Shown in pieces: positions 1-10,879 of a DNA stretch of 64,000 nucleotides. The notes below the pieces were generated by a model. It searched no databases. It saw nothing but the letters and a program-made list of their open reading frames with translations, and was not told where the DNA came from. A program made the position numbers and the translations under genes. The stretch's first letter is position 1. The number at the start of each line of letters is the position of its first letter. This stretch comes from Channallabes apus (Eukaryota > Chordata > Actinopteri > Siluriformes > Clariidae), in NCBI GenBank assembly GCA_030522415.1, contig CM060108.1:38567756-38631755 (forward strand), read 5' to 3'.

Positions 1-299
1 TATTTTGGTCTACAGCTTGCTCTTGACTAATCCCTCATATTTTACTAGAATAATCTGTAGTTGAAAAGTTTCTCCTTTATTAATCCCAAAAAGAGGTTAC
101 AGTAGAGTGTATTCTGTATTCAGGGTCGCGGGGATGTTGTTTACAGTTTTTCCAAAATAGCAAGAAACCTTCTTAGTGAAACAGTTTTCTCTCGGCACTT
201 TTAGTCCAAATAAGCAGTTCGATACAGAACCCTGTAGTGTTTTATTCATTTTTTCGAAAAATTATCGTTTTGAAATCGAAAATCGTATTCGGTCAGTCC

Positions 300-463
300 A
301 AATATGTCCTTACAGTATAGGACATATCGCCCAGCTCTACCAAATACACACACACCATTAATAACGACACACACACACACACACACACCTATATTCAGCC
401 CTGGGCTCACAGTCTGGTCTTATTTTATGGATTTACAGAAATCAGAAGGTTTCGTTGTTTCGC

Positions 464-524
<61 letters not shown>

Positions 525-706
525 TGTAACGCCGCTTCCTGCTCGAGTGTTTAACGCGTCACTGATTGTACAGTTATAACACTCCCGCTTCCACACTCAG
601 CCCTCGAGCAGCTTTCATGGACAAATGTTAGCACTTGGGGCTGTCGCCATGACAACACCTCCTCCTGCATCTCAGCTGGAGAGGTGTGAGCTGCCAACAT
701 GTAGAC

Positions 707-771
<65 letters not shown>

Positions 772-822
772 CTGAGGGAGCTGGGTCAGTTCGCTTTTTC
801 AGAAGTGCCTGTGGTGACTCTG

Positions 823-883
<61 letters not shown>

Positions 884-961
884 GTCTGCCTCTATTAGTT
901 CCTACTCCCGTTTCTGCTCCTGCAGAGGCAGCAATCTGTCAAGCCTCCTGATATGTTCCAC

Positions 962-994
<33 letters not shown>

Positions 995-1152
995 GCTACT
1001 GTTTATACACTGAAGAAGACAAAACACATGTAGAAGGTCAGCTGGCAGAGGAACGTTAATGAATCAGGATGAGGTCGAGTGTGAACATAACACACACACA
1101 CACACACACACACCTCATATCTTATGAACACTACACACTGATCAGCTGCACC

Positions 1153-1217
<65 letters not shown>

Positions 1218-1489
1218 ACTTGAGAAACTGCAGTTTTATAAAAAATTTGTCAAAACATACCACACACACACACACACACAGTCTCTGTTGACACACAGAG
1301 TGGTTACATGACACTCTCTGTGCATGTGCCTGTTACACACACACACACTGTATCTGCAGGGACACAGGGGGACACGGGGGGACACGGGGGGACACGGGGG
1401 GGACACAGGGGGGACACGGGGAAGCTGTATGTATGTTGTGTGGAATCGGCGGAATGTAGGCGAGAAAAAGCAGAAACAGATGCGCACGT

Positions 1490-1524
<35 letters not shown>

Positions 1525-1702
1525 CGGTTATGAGTGAGTGAGAGCACCCAGGCCCTTCCTCCCCCCCCCTCTCACACCCTCTCTCTGTGTGTGTCCTCAT
1601 TCCTGTCCTCTGCTCACAAGCGAGCGCTCGCAGGAAGGACGAGTCTGTTCTCTTCCTCTCACACAACTTCCCATCTTCTCAGAAACAGAAACAGCCTCCG
1701 GG

Positions 1703-1759
<57 letters not shown>

Positions 1760-1860
1760 CATGCGTGCGCGCACACAGAGGTGGTGTTTGCGCAATGCAA
1801 GGGCGTTTATGAGGTGGAGTGTTATGAACAGATAAACACATGGGGAACGCTCATATGGGT

Positions 1861-1896
<36 letters not shown>

Positions 1897-2025
1897 AAAT
1901 TGTGTGTTTCCCATAGCGCATGATGATAAACAAGGAGTCACCAAAGACGTCACACACACACACACAGATAACAGATGAGTTTAGAGACGGAGAGAGAGAG
2001 AGAGAGACAGAGTGAGAGAGGGATG

Positions 2026-2102
<77 letters not shown>

Positions 2103-2338
2103 CGAGTCTGCACATGCACACACACTCCTTTATTAAGACGATTATCTGCTAATGACCCTCTGCTCGAATCCTGTTAACAGATTCAGCAGAGACACACATG
2201 TGACGAGAGAGCGAGACATACGAGACACTTAAAGGTAATAACAGAGTGCGAGAGGAGTTTAACGAGACAGACGGAATGCAGAAGTTGAGAAAAACAGGAG
2301 GCAGAAACGTCCTGCAGGCAGCAACAAGCACAGAGAGC

Positions 2339-2376
<38 letters not shown>

Positions 2377-2380
2377 TCTG
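300..2380. repeat. Dense cluster of (CA)n and (TG)n microsatellites
   Basis: About fifteen dinucleotide arrays lie within 2.1 kb, for example (TG)n at 466-522, 825-881, 1155-1216 and 2029-2100, and (CA)n at 713-766, 962-992, 1490-1521, 1708-1759, 1862-1892 and 2342-2374. Arrays alternate between CA and TG on the same strand, so many pairs are inverted repeats of each other. The long reading frames here are Cys-Val or Thr-His repeats made by the dinucleotides, not genes. Unique sequence between arrays shows no exon I recognise. Confidence 0.95.
1358..1422. repeat. G-rich GGGGGACAC minisatellite
   Basis: Five to six tandem units of about 10-11 bp built on GGGGACAC, differing in the number of G residues. 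Runs of 4-8 guanines at short intervals would allow G-quadruplex formation. It is embedded in the microsatellite cluster and has no coding role I can see. Confidence 0.85.
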
Positions 2381-2566
2381 GATCTGTGCAATTATTTAAT
2401 CGCAAAAGGCAGCAATTTGTTACACTAAGTATAGGCGTGGTCGGAAATGTGTTTAAATTATTTTAGTTAATTTAATAATTTAAGCATTTTTTTATATCAG
2501 AGTTTAAATCACAATGTGATGTTTTGAACAAACCGTTCAGTCCTCAATCTGATATATTCATGCAAA

Positions 2567-2598
<32 letters not shown>

Positions 2599-2616
2599 CA
2601 TAATAATTATATTATA

Positions 2617-3975
2617 CAGGTCCTTCTCAAAAAATTAGCATATTGTGATAAAGTTCATTATTTTCTGTAATGTACTGATAAACATTAGACTTTCATATAT
2701 TTTAGGTTCATTACACACAACTGAAGTAGTTCAAGCCTTTTATTGTTTTAATATTGATGATTGCGGCATACAGCTCATGAAAACCCAAAATCCCTATCTC
2801 AAAAAATTTGTATATTTCATTCGACCAATAAAAGAACAGTGTTTTCAAATAATTATGTTCAGTTCTGCACTCAATACTTGGTCGGGAATCCTTTTGCAGA
2901 TTCTTGTGTCTTGTGTCTCTCAACTTTCTCTTCACAATATTCCACAGATTCTCTATGGGGTTCAGGTCAGGAGAGTTGGCAGGTCAATTGAGCACAGTAA
3001 TAGCATGGTCAGTAAACCATTTACCAGTGGTTTTGGCACTGTGAGCAGGTGCCAGGTCGTGCTGAAAAATGAAATCTTCATCTCCATAAAGCTTTTCAGC
3101 AGATGGAAGCATGAAGTGCTCCAAAATCTCCTGATAGCTAGCTGCATTGACCCTGCCCTTGATAAAACACAGTGGACCAACACCAGCAGCTGACATGGCA
3201 CCCCAGACCATCACTGACTGTGGGTACTTGACACTGGACTTCAGGCATTTTGGCATTTCCCTCTCCCCAGTCTTCCTCCAGACTCTGGCACCATGATTTC
3301 CGAATGACATGCAAAACTTGCAACCTGTAGCCCATTTCCTGCACACGCCTGTACACGGTGGCTCTGGATGTTTCTACTCCAGACTCAGTCCACTGCTTCC
3401 GCAGGTCCCCCAAGGTCTGGAATCGGTCCTTCTCCACAATCTTCCTCAGGGCCCGGTCACCTCTTCTCGTTGTGCAGCGTTTTCTGCCACACTTTTTCCT
3501 TCCCACAGACTTCCCACTGAGGTGCCTTGATACAGCACTCTGGGAACAGCCTATTCGTTCAGAAATGTCTTTCTGTGTCTTACCCTCTTGCTTGAGGGTG
3601 TCAATGATGGCCTTCTGGACAGCAGTCAGGTCGGCAGTCTTACCCATGATTGCGGTTTTGAGTAATGAACCAGGCTGGGAGTTTTTAAAAGCCTCAGGAA
3701 TCTTTTGCAGGTGTTTAGAGTTAATTAGTTGATTCAGATGATTAGGTTAATAGCTCATTTAGAGAACCTTTTCATGATATGCTAATTTTTTGAGATGGGG
3801 ATTTTGGGTTTTCATGAGCTGTATGCCACAATCATCAATATTAAAACAATAAAAGGCTTGAACTACTTCAGTTGTGTGTAATGAATCTAAAATATATGAA
3901 AGTCTAATGTTTATCAGTACATTAGATAAAATTATGAACTTTATCACAATATGCAAATTTTTTGAGAAGGACCTG
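2617..3975 (-). mobile_element. Tc1-like DNA transposon, defective copy
   Basis: The element is 1,359 bp, flanked by TA on both sides (2615-2616 and 3976-3977). It starts CAGGTCCTTCTCAAAAAA and ends with the inverted copy. Terminal inverted repeats run about 200 bp at each end (2617-2820 and 3770-3975). Each holds a second internal copy of the CTCAAAAAATT motif (near 2797 and 3780), the IR/DR layout of the Sleeping Beauty type. The transposase reads on the minus strand and is broken. A poly(A) run lies just upstream at 2572-2598. Confidence 0.95.
2984..3647 (-). pseudogene. Broken Tc1-family transposase
   Basis: The intact part starts MGKTADLTAVQKA and gives the N-terminal helix-turn-helix DNA-binding region, with KDISERIGCSQSAVSRHL at about residues 27-44. 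Near 3325 the frame is lost: the sequence jumps from the MGYR region to KFCMSFGNHG, which in this family lies just after the first catalytic Asp. A deletion has therefore removed that Asp and shifted the frame. The second frame continues through the second catalytic Asp (QHDLAPAH) and meets a TGA where a Trp is expected, just before [12 protein letters not shown], which holds the catalytic Glu. At least two inactivating lesions; it cannot encode transposase. Confidence 0.93.
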
Positions 3976-3979
3976 TAGA

Positions 3980-4990
3980 TATATATATATATATATATTG
4001 TCTGTCTGTGTGTTTTCTTTATTGTCTCATGTGTCTTATGCAATTACACGGGAAAACATTATAGGGTCAAACACTGCATGTGCTAAACACATCACATAAC
4101 AGTGTGTACATATGCACATTAACTCAAAACAACACACACACACAAAAACCCTTAAGTGCTCCTTTAATCGCTCTGGTTTCTGCTCTTTCTGCTTTCGGTT
4201 TTGTAATGTGATTGTGAAGACATGAAGAGAAAACAAGCGTGAGAATTTCTCCACACCAGGACAAGCGGCAGCAAGATTTACACGTACAGGAAACAACGGA
4301 GGTTCACTTTTTAGTGCGGTGACGTGACGCAACACACACACACGCTGATCATAAACACTCTGACTCACACCGATGGAAAGTCACCCGTCGATACGGAGGT
4401 GAGGGGAATTAGGACCGCAGCGTCATGTTTAAGTCATTACCCGAGTGCAGCTCTTGCTTTCCTCTGTGACACACACACGCAGACACACACACGCAGACAC
4501 ACACACACTATGAAGAAATGTCAGAGAGACGGATGAGGAACACAAAAGGAGATGAAGCTCATCCGCTCGGTTATTGTATTTTTATAAAGAACAATTTCTT
4601 TCAGAAAGGATTTTCAGCGCTGAGGTTCGTCACCAAACTGAGACGCGTCCTCTACAGTACGAGAGGAGAAAGTGTCGAGTCATACGAACCTTACCGGAGA
4701 TACTGTCTGAGCAACAGCGTCTCTCTCAGATCTCTCATTTTGAAAGTGATTCCTACATCATTAAATAGAAACTTTAGATCTTTATGGGGTGAAAAAAACA
4801 ACACAAATCCTGATATTGCCGTGTCATGGGTCTGTCCAGGTGTTCTGCTTCACGCTTTATGCTCATGTTGCATTTATTTTTACACAGAGAAAGTGGGAAC
4901 TTGGAATTTACGTCCCTTTGGAGTGTGGGGGGAAACAACAACAACAAACCTTTGATCTTTTTTTATCGGATAAAAAAAATTATTTAAATA
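3980..4990. other. No gene recognised; short simple repeats
   Basis: A short (TA)n follows the Tc1 element at 3976-3999 and (CA)n stretches lie at 4132-4143, 4332-4343 and 4472-4508. Frames in this stretch are short and resemble nothing I know. It is presumed intronic sequence of the PACS1-like gene. Confidence 0.6.
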
Positions 4991-5305
4991 AATGAAATTT
5001 GCCTTTTGTTAAGAACAGGCAAGCCAAAATCCCAAAAATTACAAACCAGGAGAGATTTTTTTCCTTAGTTGAAGGTTGGAGATCACTAGATAACAGATAA
5101 TGGCTTTATTTGTATTTTATTTTTATTTATTTATTATTTTAAAGGTGGCACAGTGGCTCAGTGATTAGCACTATTTAAAAAAAAAAAAAAAAAAAAAGTC
5201 TTGATCTTTGCCTTTTGTTAAGAACAAGAAAACCAAAATTCCAAGAATTCCAAACAGAGAGAGATTGTTTATTCTAGTTGGGGTCATAAATGGCAAGATA
5301 ACAGT
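4990..5305. repeat. Diverged direct duplication around a SINE head
   Basis: Two diverged copies of about 100 bp lie in direct orientation, at 4990-5095 and 5205-5300. Both begin TTTGCCTTTTGTTAAGAA and share the downstream GAGAGAT region. Between them, at 5146-5176, is GGTGGCACAGTGGCTCAGTG, the start of a tRNA-derived fish SINE, followed by an A-rich run of about 20. The arrangement suggests a local duplication with a truncated SINE at the junction. Confidence 0.6.
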
Positions 5306-6339
5306 GTTTTAACTCAAGTGAATTTATCTGATTTAAAAAATATTTAAAAAAAGAAAGAAAGAAAGAAAAAGTATAATCTTTTAAAAAGAAAGAAAAAGAC
5401 AAGACTGCATATAAGTCTTTCCCGGTTTTGATGAACACTGAGGTAAACACTCGTCTGAGGTAAACACTCGTCCATCATTCTCATGGCAAAGTCTTCAACT
5501 CGAGGTCGACGTCCAAAAGCATGGGAAATGAAATCGAAAAAGCAGACGAGACTCGGGACGGAAACCTAATGAGGCGTGCGAGATGGAATGATGGAAAAAC
5601 GGCAACACGGGCGAGGTCTCGGGCCAAAACCCTGAAAGTCTGAGTTCAGCTTTTTTTCGGGTATTGAAAAAAAACATCATCATAAAAAAAGTGAAAAAGA
5701 AAAAATTGAAATCTGTTCAGTTTTCTGACCTGAAACTGGTGACCTGATGCGCACTGGGACGGCTGAGGGAGCTGTGCTGTGGCTTTTTTTTTCAGGAACG
5801 AGTCAAATCATCCCAACCGCAGAACAGAAGACGCGCTCGCTGTTAGGACACTCGAGCGCTTCATCCATCTCTCCTGCACGTAACTGTGTTTATTACTACT
5901 GAAGTTTACATACAGATGTTTATGCAGATGCTGAAGGCGTGAACAAAGAAAAAACAACAACCTCTCTGCAAACGTTATACATATTTAAAAAGAACAAAAA
6001 CAAAACAGACTCGAAGGGGGAGAAACCCAGACACTGGGTGACGCAGCGCGTGTTCCTGGATGATGATGATGATAATGATGTCATCTTCATCTAGAATGTG
6101 GAACATGATTCACCTCATTCTTTTGATTTAAATAAACAGATGCTCAGGAACTTGTGCGCTGGCTCCTTGCCAGACAGCAGCCGCGCTCATAACCATGAGT
6201 GTGAACACACACACACACACACACCTCCTACGATAGCGGAACAAAAGCTCTGCAGAAACATGTCAGGAGGTGAAGCGCACCTGTGGAGAGCAGCGCGGCT
6301 CAAAGACTCAGAGTCACCATCCTGACCCTCGCTCTGAGA

Positions 6340-6341
<2 letters not shown>
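5306..6341. other. No gene recognised
   Basis: A-rich sequence with a GAAA repeat at 5350-5395 and otherwise unique DNA. No open frame here has codon structure or similarity I can recognise. Presumed intronic. Confidence 0.6.

Positions 6342-6401
<60 letters not shown>
6342..6401. repeat. (TG)n microsatellite
   Basis: Uninterrupted TG dinucleotides of about 29 units. Confidence 0.97.
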
Positions 6402-6404
<3 letters not shown>

Positions 6405-6666
6405 CTATATGAATAAAGATCTTTGTGCTGCCGGTGGTGAATAATTTCATTTTCATAATCCAACTATTTTTAGAAAAACTGAAGCATGTTTGTACTTCAG
6501 GTTACTTCCCATGGACACCACAGAATTTGTTTAAACTCGAGCTGTGAATCGGACCGAGACTGTTTATTAAATTTTTACCACTGTATGACTGTGCACGTAA
6601 CAAATAAAAAATAAATTTGATGATAAACATTAAAGTGCTGTGTAACTCGTGTTGTTGATGGTATGA

Positions 6667-7052
6667 GGCTGCTTTCACACTAGACAGAGAGTCACGTCAT
6701 TACATCACTGTATACGTCCGTGTACGTCTCCAACAACAACAAAATAAATACTAGTGGCAAAAAAAATCTTTAAATGGTAGCGATAAGCACAAAAGCAACA
6801 ATGGAGAACTTCAGGACGGCTTTGCGAGTAGTTCTCTATTGCATACTGCATCCAGATGGCGGTCACAAACTTTTAATGGGTCGTGATAATCCCACCCTCC
6901 TGCCTCTGACATGTGGTTCTTTGTTCTAGCTAAGCACAATGTTGGTGCCGCCAGGGAACTGTTTGTTCTGTCTGGGCCGGTGGTATGTCTTTAAACAAAG
7001 AACTGGGCACCGGCTCCGAACTAGTTCCAGAACCACCGCAGTGAAAAAGGCC
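6667..7052. mobile_element. Short non-autonomous DNA transposon (PIF/Harbinger-like MITE)
   Basis: The 386-bp segment begins GGCTGCTTTCACAC. Its right end, read on the other strand, begins GGCCTTTTTCACTG. Both ends are flanked by TGA (6664-6666 and 7053-7055), consistent with a 3-bp target duplication. There is no coding capacity. The 3-bp duplication and GGC/GCC termini point to PIF/Harbinger, but superfamily assignment without internal homology is tentative. Confidence 0.55.
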
Positions 7053-7176
7053 TGAGAGATTTCAGACGAGACAGACGGTGCTGATGATGTCACAATTTAT
7101 ACAGCGGTCCACTTACAGGCTCAGGTACAGCTGGCTTTCGGTATTTGATTCGAGTCTGGTCTGTGTACACTGTAGT

Positions 7177-7290
7177 CAAGTCGGCTTTTATTGTCATTCC
7201 AACCATATACAGGTCAGTACACAGTGTAATGAGACAACGTTCCTCCAGGACCAAGGTGCTGCATACCACAGAAATTAACAACAGGAATTA
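7177..7290. repeat. Fragment of a teleost interspersed repeat
   Basis: The stretch GGCTTTTATTGTCATTCC, with AACGTTCCTCCAGGACCA downstream, resembles a motif I associate with dispersed fish repeats, probably a LINE-related untranslated region. It abuts the minisatellite. Recognition is from memory of the motif only. Confidence 0.4.
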
Positions 7291-7304
7291 ATTACAGACA
7301 TGAG

Positions 7305-8298
7305 GTGCGCGTGTAGTAGAGACACGTAGTGCGCGTGTAGTAGAGACACGTAGTGTGCAGGTAGTAGAGACACGTAGTGCGCGTGTAGTAGAGACACGTA
7401 GTGCGCGTGTAGTAGAGACACGTAGTGCGCGTGTAGTAGAGACACGTAGTGTGCAGGTAGTAGAGACACGTAGTGCGCGTGTAGTAGAGACACGTAGTGC
7501 GCGTGTAGTAGAGACACGTAGTGCACGTGTAGTAGAGACACGTAGTGTGCAGGTAGTAGAGACACGTAGTGCGCGTGTAGTAGAGACACGTAGTGTGCAG
7601 GTAGTAGAGACACGTAGTGTGCGTGTAGTAGAGACACGTAGTGTGCAGGTAGTAGAGACACGTAGTGTGCAGGTAGTAGAGACATGTAGTGTGCAGGTAG
7701 TAGAGACATGTAGTGTGCAGGTAGTAGAGACATGTAGTGTGCAGGTAGTAGAGACACGTAGTGCGCGTGTAGTAGAGACACGTAGTGTGCGTGTAGTAGA
7801 GACCCGTAGTGTGCAGGTAGTAGAGACACGTAGTGTGCAGGTAGTAGAGACACGTAGTGTGCAGGTAGTAGAGACACGTAGTGTGCGTGTAGTAGAGACA
7901 CGTAGTGTGCGTGTAGTAGAGACCCGTAGTGTGCAGGTAGTAGAGACACGTAGTGTGCAGGTAGTAGAGACATGTAGTGTGCAGGTAGTAGAGACATGTA
8001 GTGTGCGTGTAGTAGAGACACGTAGTGTGCAGGTAGTAGAGACACGTAGTGTGCAGGTAGTAGAGACACGTAGTGTGCAGGTAGTAGAGACACGTAGTGT
8101 GCAGGTAGTAGAGACACGTAGTGTGCAGGTAGTAGAGACATGTAGTGTGCAGGTAGTAGAGACATGTAGTGTGCAGGTAGTAGAGACATGTAGTGTGCAG
8201 GTAGTAGAGACATGTAGTGTGCAGGTAGTAGAGACATGTAGTGTGCAGGTAGTAGAGACACGTAGTGTGCAGGTAGTAGAGACATGTAGTGTGCGTGT
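7305..8298. repeat. 24-bp minisatellite, about 41 copies
   Basis: Tandem 24-bp units of the form GTAGTAGAGACACGTAGTG followed by a variable 5-base end, running for about 994 bp without a length change. Variants differ mainly at ACACG/ACATG/ACCCG and at TGCAG/CGCGT/TGCGT. Because 24 is a multiple of three and the unit lacks stops in several frames, the array is open for more than 300 codons in three frames over both strands (8-residue periods VETRSVQV, SLLPAHYV and CLYYLHTT). I regard these as non-coding. Within the array, 7741-7860 and 7861-7980 are near-identical 120-bp blocks. Confidence 0.97.
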
Positions 8299-8892
8299 AA
8301 TCTTGTAAATTTGGACTCGTGAACGGTGTGTAATATGAGACTTTGGACATTAAGCGTCTGAGTCTTTACTCGTCTTTTCCGCTATACACTCCAAGCCAGT
8401 AGGTGGTGCTATTACAGAAATGAGTCGAACTCAAAAGAACAAAACATGAACCTGAAAAACACAAGGATTTGCAGCAAATGCAAGTGGTTTTGTATTTTCT
8501 GCAGAATCTGTGCAACAGTTGAAAGTTTATGTGAATTATTTAAAAAGTGTGAATCAATTCAAAATCAAAAACTGACTCATTGATTCAATTAAATAAATCG
8601 ACCAACATAGGATTGAGTCAATTACATAATCAATTTAACAGCACAGCTTTAGTTTAAACATCATCAACTCCGCAGCCACAATTTAAACTGAGGCTTATCA
8701 GTAGATCGACCGCTTTAAGTAATAAACGTGTAATAAAACAGAGTGTAAGGACAAAGAAAAGCAAATAAAGCTAAGCAAACTTCTATCTTTTTAAAAAGGC
8801 TTAATAGTTAGATATTTGTTTACATACAATCTGCCGACGTTTTATGTATTATAATTGCTGAGAAAATATTTTCGCAGTAAAAGTATAATTGT

Positions 8893-9502
8893 TAGGGGCG
8901 TTCAAGTCAAACCTGGGACTTTCTCGTGAAGCGAGCCGTAAAACTGATGGACATTTACAGAAGACTTTAGCTACAATGCGGTGAGGAGACTCTTAGCCGC
9001 TTAAACGTTTGTAAAGAAGGCGGTAGGTCTGTGAATGGCGATCCTACTCAAGGTGGCTCAGGGTCCACTGCAGTCGTTCCTGTAGACGTTCAGCGAGAGG
9101 AACGCTTGTAAATCATCGAGTAACTGGTTACCAACTTGCAGAAGAGTCACATCTGTCTGTGAGAACTGTACACACACAGTCATTCACCAACACCCACTCA
9201 TCTGGGAGTTACTGACACGTCCTGACCTCACTCCAAGAAATCTCCACATGTTTGGGGCATTAAAGGAGTTCCTGGGAGGCCAATGTTTCTGACATGAAGC
9301 AGGTGGTCTGATCATGGCTCTGGTGTACCAAGAAAACTGTCTATCTTGACGGAGTCCAAACACTAGTGAAACACTGGGATAAGTACACGAGTGTATCAGG
9401 GGATTATATAGAGAAATAAAAGGGGGGGGGGGGTTAACTCTTATAATCGAGTTCTGTTATTCTGCACAATCAAAAGTCCCAGTTTGACTTGAACACCCCT
9501 CA
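8893..9502 (+). mobile_element. Decayed, internally deleted mariner element
   Basis: Inverted ends GTTCAAGTCAAACCTGGGAC on the left and, read on the minus strand, GTTCAAGTCAAACTGGGAC on the right bound about 610 bp. Frame-broken plus-strand translation gives GGRSVNGDPTQGGSGSTAV in the N-terminal part. Near the C-terminus it gives PDLTPRNLHMFGALKEFLGG, matching the mariner motif around the third catalytic Asp. Autonomous mariners are about 1.3 kb, so roughly half is missing. Confidence 0.8.
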
Positions 9503-9593
9503 TATTTAATAAAGATGTCCCTGACTGTTTTTTTTCACGTTCTTGCAGACAGATGCTTAGTTTTTGGGACAAACCAAGACTGTGTTGATTAAA

Positions 9594-9595
<2 letters not shown>

Positions 9596-9645
<50 letters not shown>
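9596..9645. repeat. (TG)n microsatellite
   Basis: Uninterrupted TG dinucleotides of about 24 units, just right of the mariner remnant. Confidence 0.97.
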
Positions 9646-9646
<1 letters not shown>

Positions 9647-9659
9647 GCATGATGTATTT

Positions 9660-10625
9660 CCTGCATCATTAGTAACAGCCTGGTCCAGTTCTGTGATGCT
9701 TTAAGTGTTTATTTCTCGTGTTAGATTTAAATCTGAACACTATTAGAGAGCGTGAAACAGACAGAGCTGCAGAGAAGGACATGCAGTCACACCTCTGCTC
9801 TAAATAAACCTCGACGTGAGCCGACACACACAGAGTGAAATAACCGCAACGTTCAGCCGTCAGCCCCCCGACACGTCTCAGTGAACAGGAAGTGACTCGA
9901 CCCTGAGCAGGTGGAATTCATAAAGAAAATGAAGAAGGTTTAAAACAGAAGAGCACAAAGTGTGACTCAGAGTCCGGTTGAGATCGGAATGAAACCGGGC
10001 CAGAATTCCCCGTGAAAAAGTGAAAGAACTTGTGGAATTCCCCGTGCTTTTATTTTTAAAGCCGCGAGGGAAGCTGAGGAATGTCACACATCTCGCAGGT
10101 AGAGTGTGTGAGGGACACATGCGGGCACGATGTCATGGGAAGCTGAACTCTAGAGGACCATGAGGTCTGTGGTGGACGCTAAGTTGATTTCTTGACGTGT
10201 TCTGGATGTCCTCTGATTTGTTCTGCGCTACATCTGGGGTACCAGGTTTGCAACCTGACCACCTCGTGATTGCTAGATATCTTTTTTTCCATTTCCAGCA
10301 TCGGCCCTGCTGCACCAATTACCCGTGTTATAGCCACGGGGGCTTCTGAAGCTCTCGCCGCTCCTACTGCATAACGATACGTCTCGCTCGCCGTGCCGCT
10401 GCTCTCGTCCTCTCCCTGAGAACCCTGCCATGGCTTGCTCCGATTTCGAGAGACACTCGACGTCCGAGTGTCTGTGTTGCAAAACCTACAGCGACGGGAT
10501 TCCTCCTTTGTTCCTCCGTGTCCGTTCCATCAGCCTCATTCATTCACCCGATCCAACATCCAGCTCTGTCTCTCTCTTTCAGTCTGTCTCTCTGCACCAC
10601 AATCAAACACTGGGGAAACAGAGCA
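9660..10625. other. No gene recognised
   Basis: Apparently unique sequence of mixed composition. A moderately CpG-rich stretch lies near 10,320-10,500. Short frames show no family I know. Presumed intronic. Confidence 0.55.
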
Positions 10626-10638
10626 TGACTCAAGACAC

Positions 10639-10639
<1 letters not shown>

Positions 10640-10722
<83 letters not shown>
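10640..10722. repeat. (CA)n microsatellite
   Basis: About 41 uninterrupted CA units. A shorter (CA)n follows at 10,860-10,878. Confidence 0.97.
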
Positions 10723-10725
<3 letters not shown>

Positions 10726-10879
10726 CACACCTCTGGGCGCAAAAACAAACAATGCGGCAATCTTAACCATCAGAACTGATGCAGACGCTTGAAATCAGCA
10801 GCCAGGGCGTGTGTGTAACTCGATGTGGGTCTCTTTTCCCCTCGTCAGTGTTCACTGATAACACACACACACACACACC

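Noticed and set aside
304..2125. Many Cys-Val, Val-Cys and Thr-His rich open frames on both strands
   Set aside because: They are translations of (CA)n/(TG)n arrays; no start context, splice structure or unique protein sequence supports them.
7305..8298. CRISPR-like regular repeats
   Set aside because: Units abut without spacers and the genome is a vertebrate; it is a minisatellite.
7275..8350. Three 317-352 codon frames of 8-residue repeats
   Set aside because: Explained by a 24-bp minisatellite whose period is divisible by three; open frames on both strands at once argue against selection on any one.
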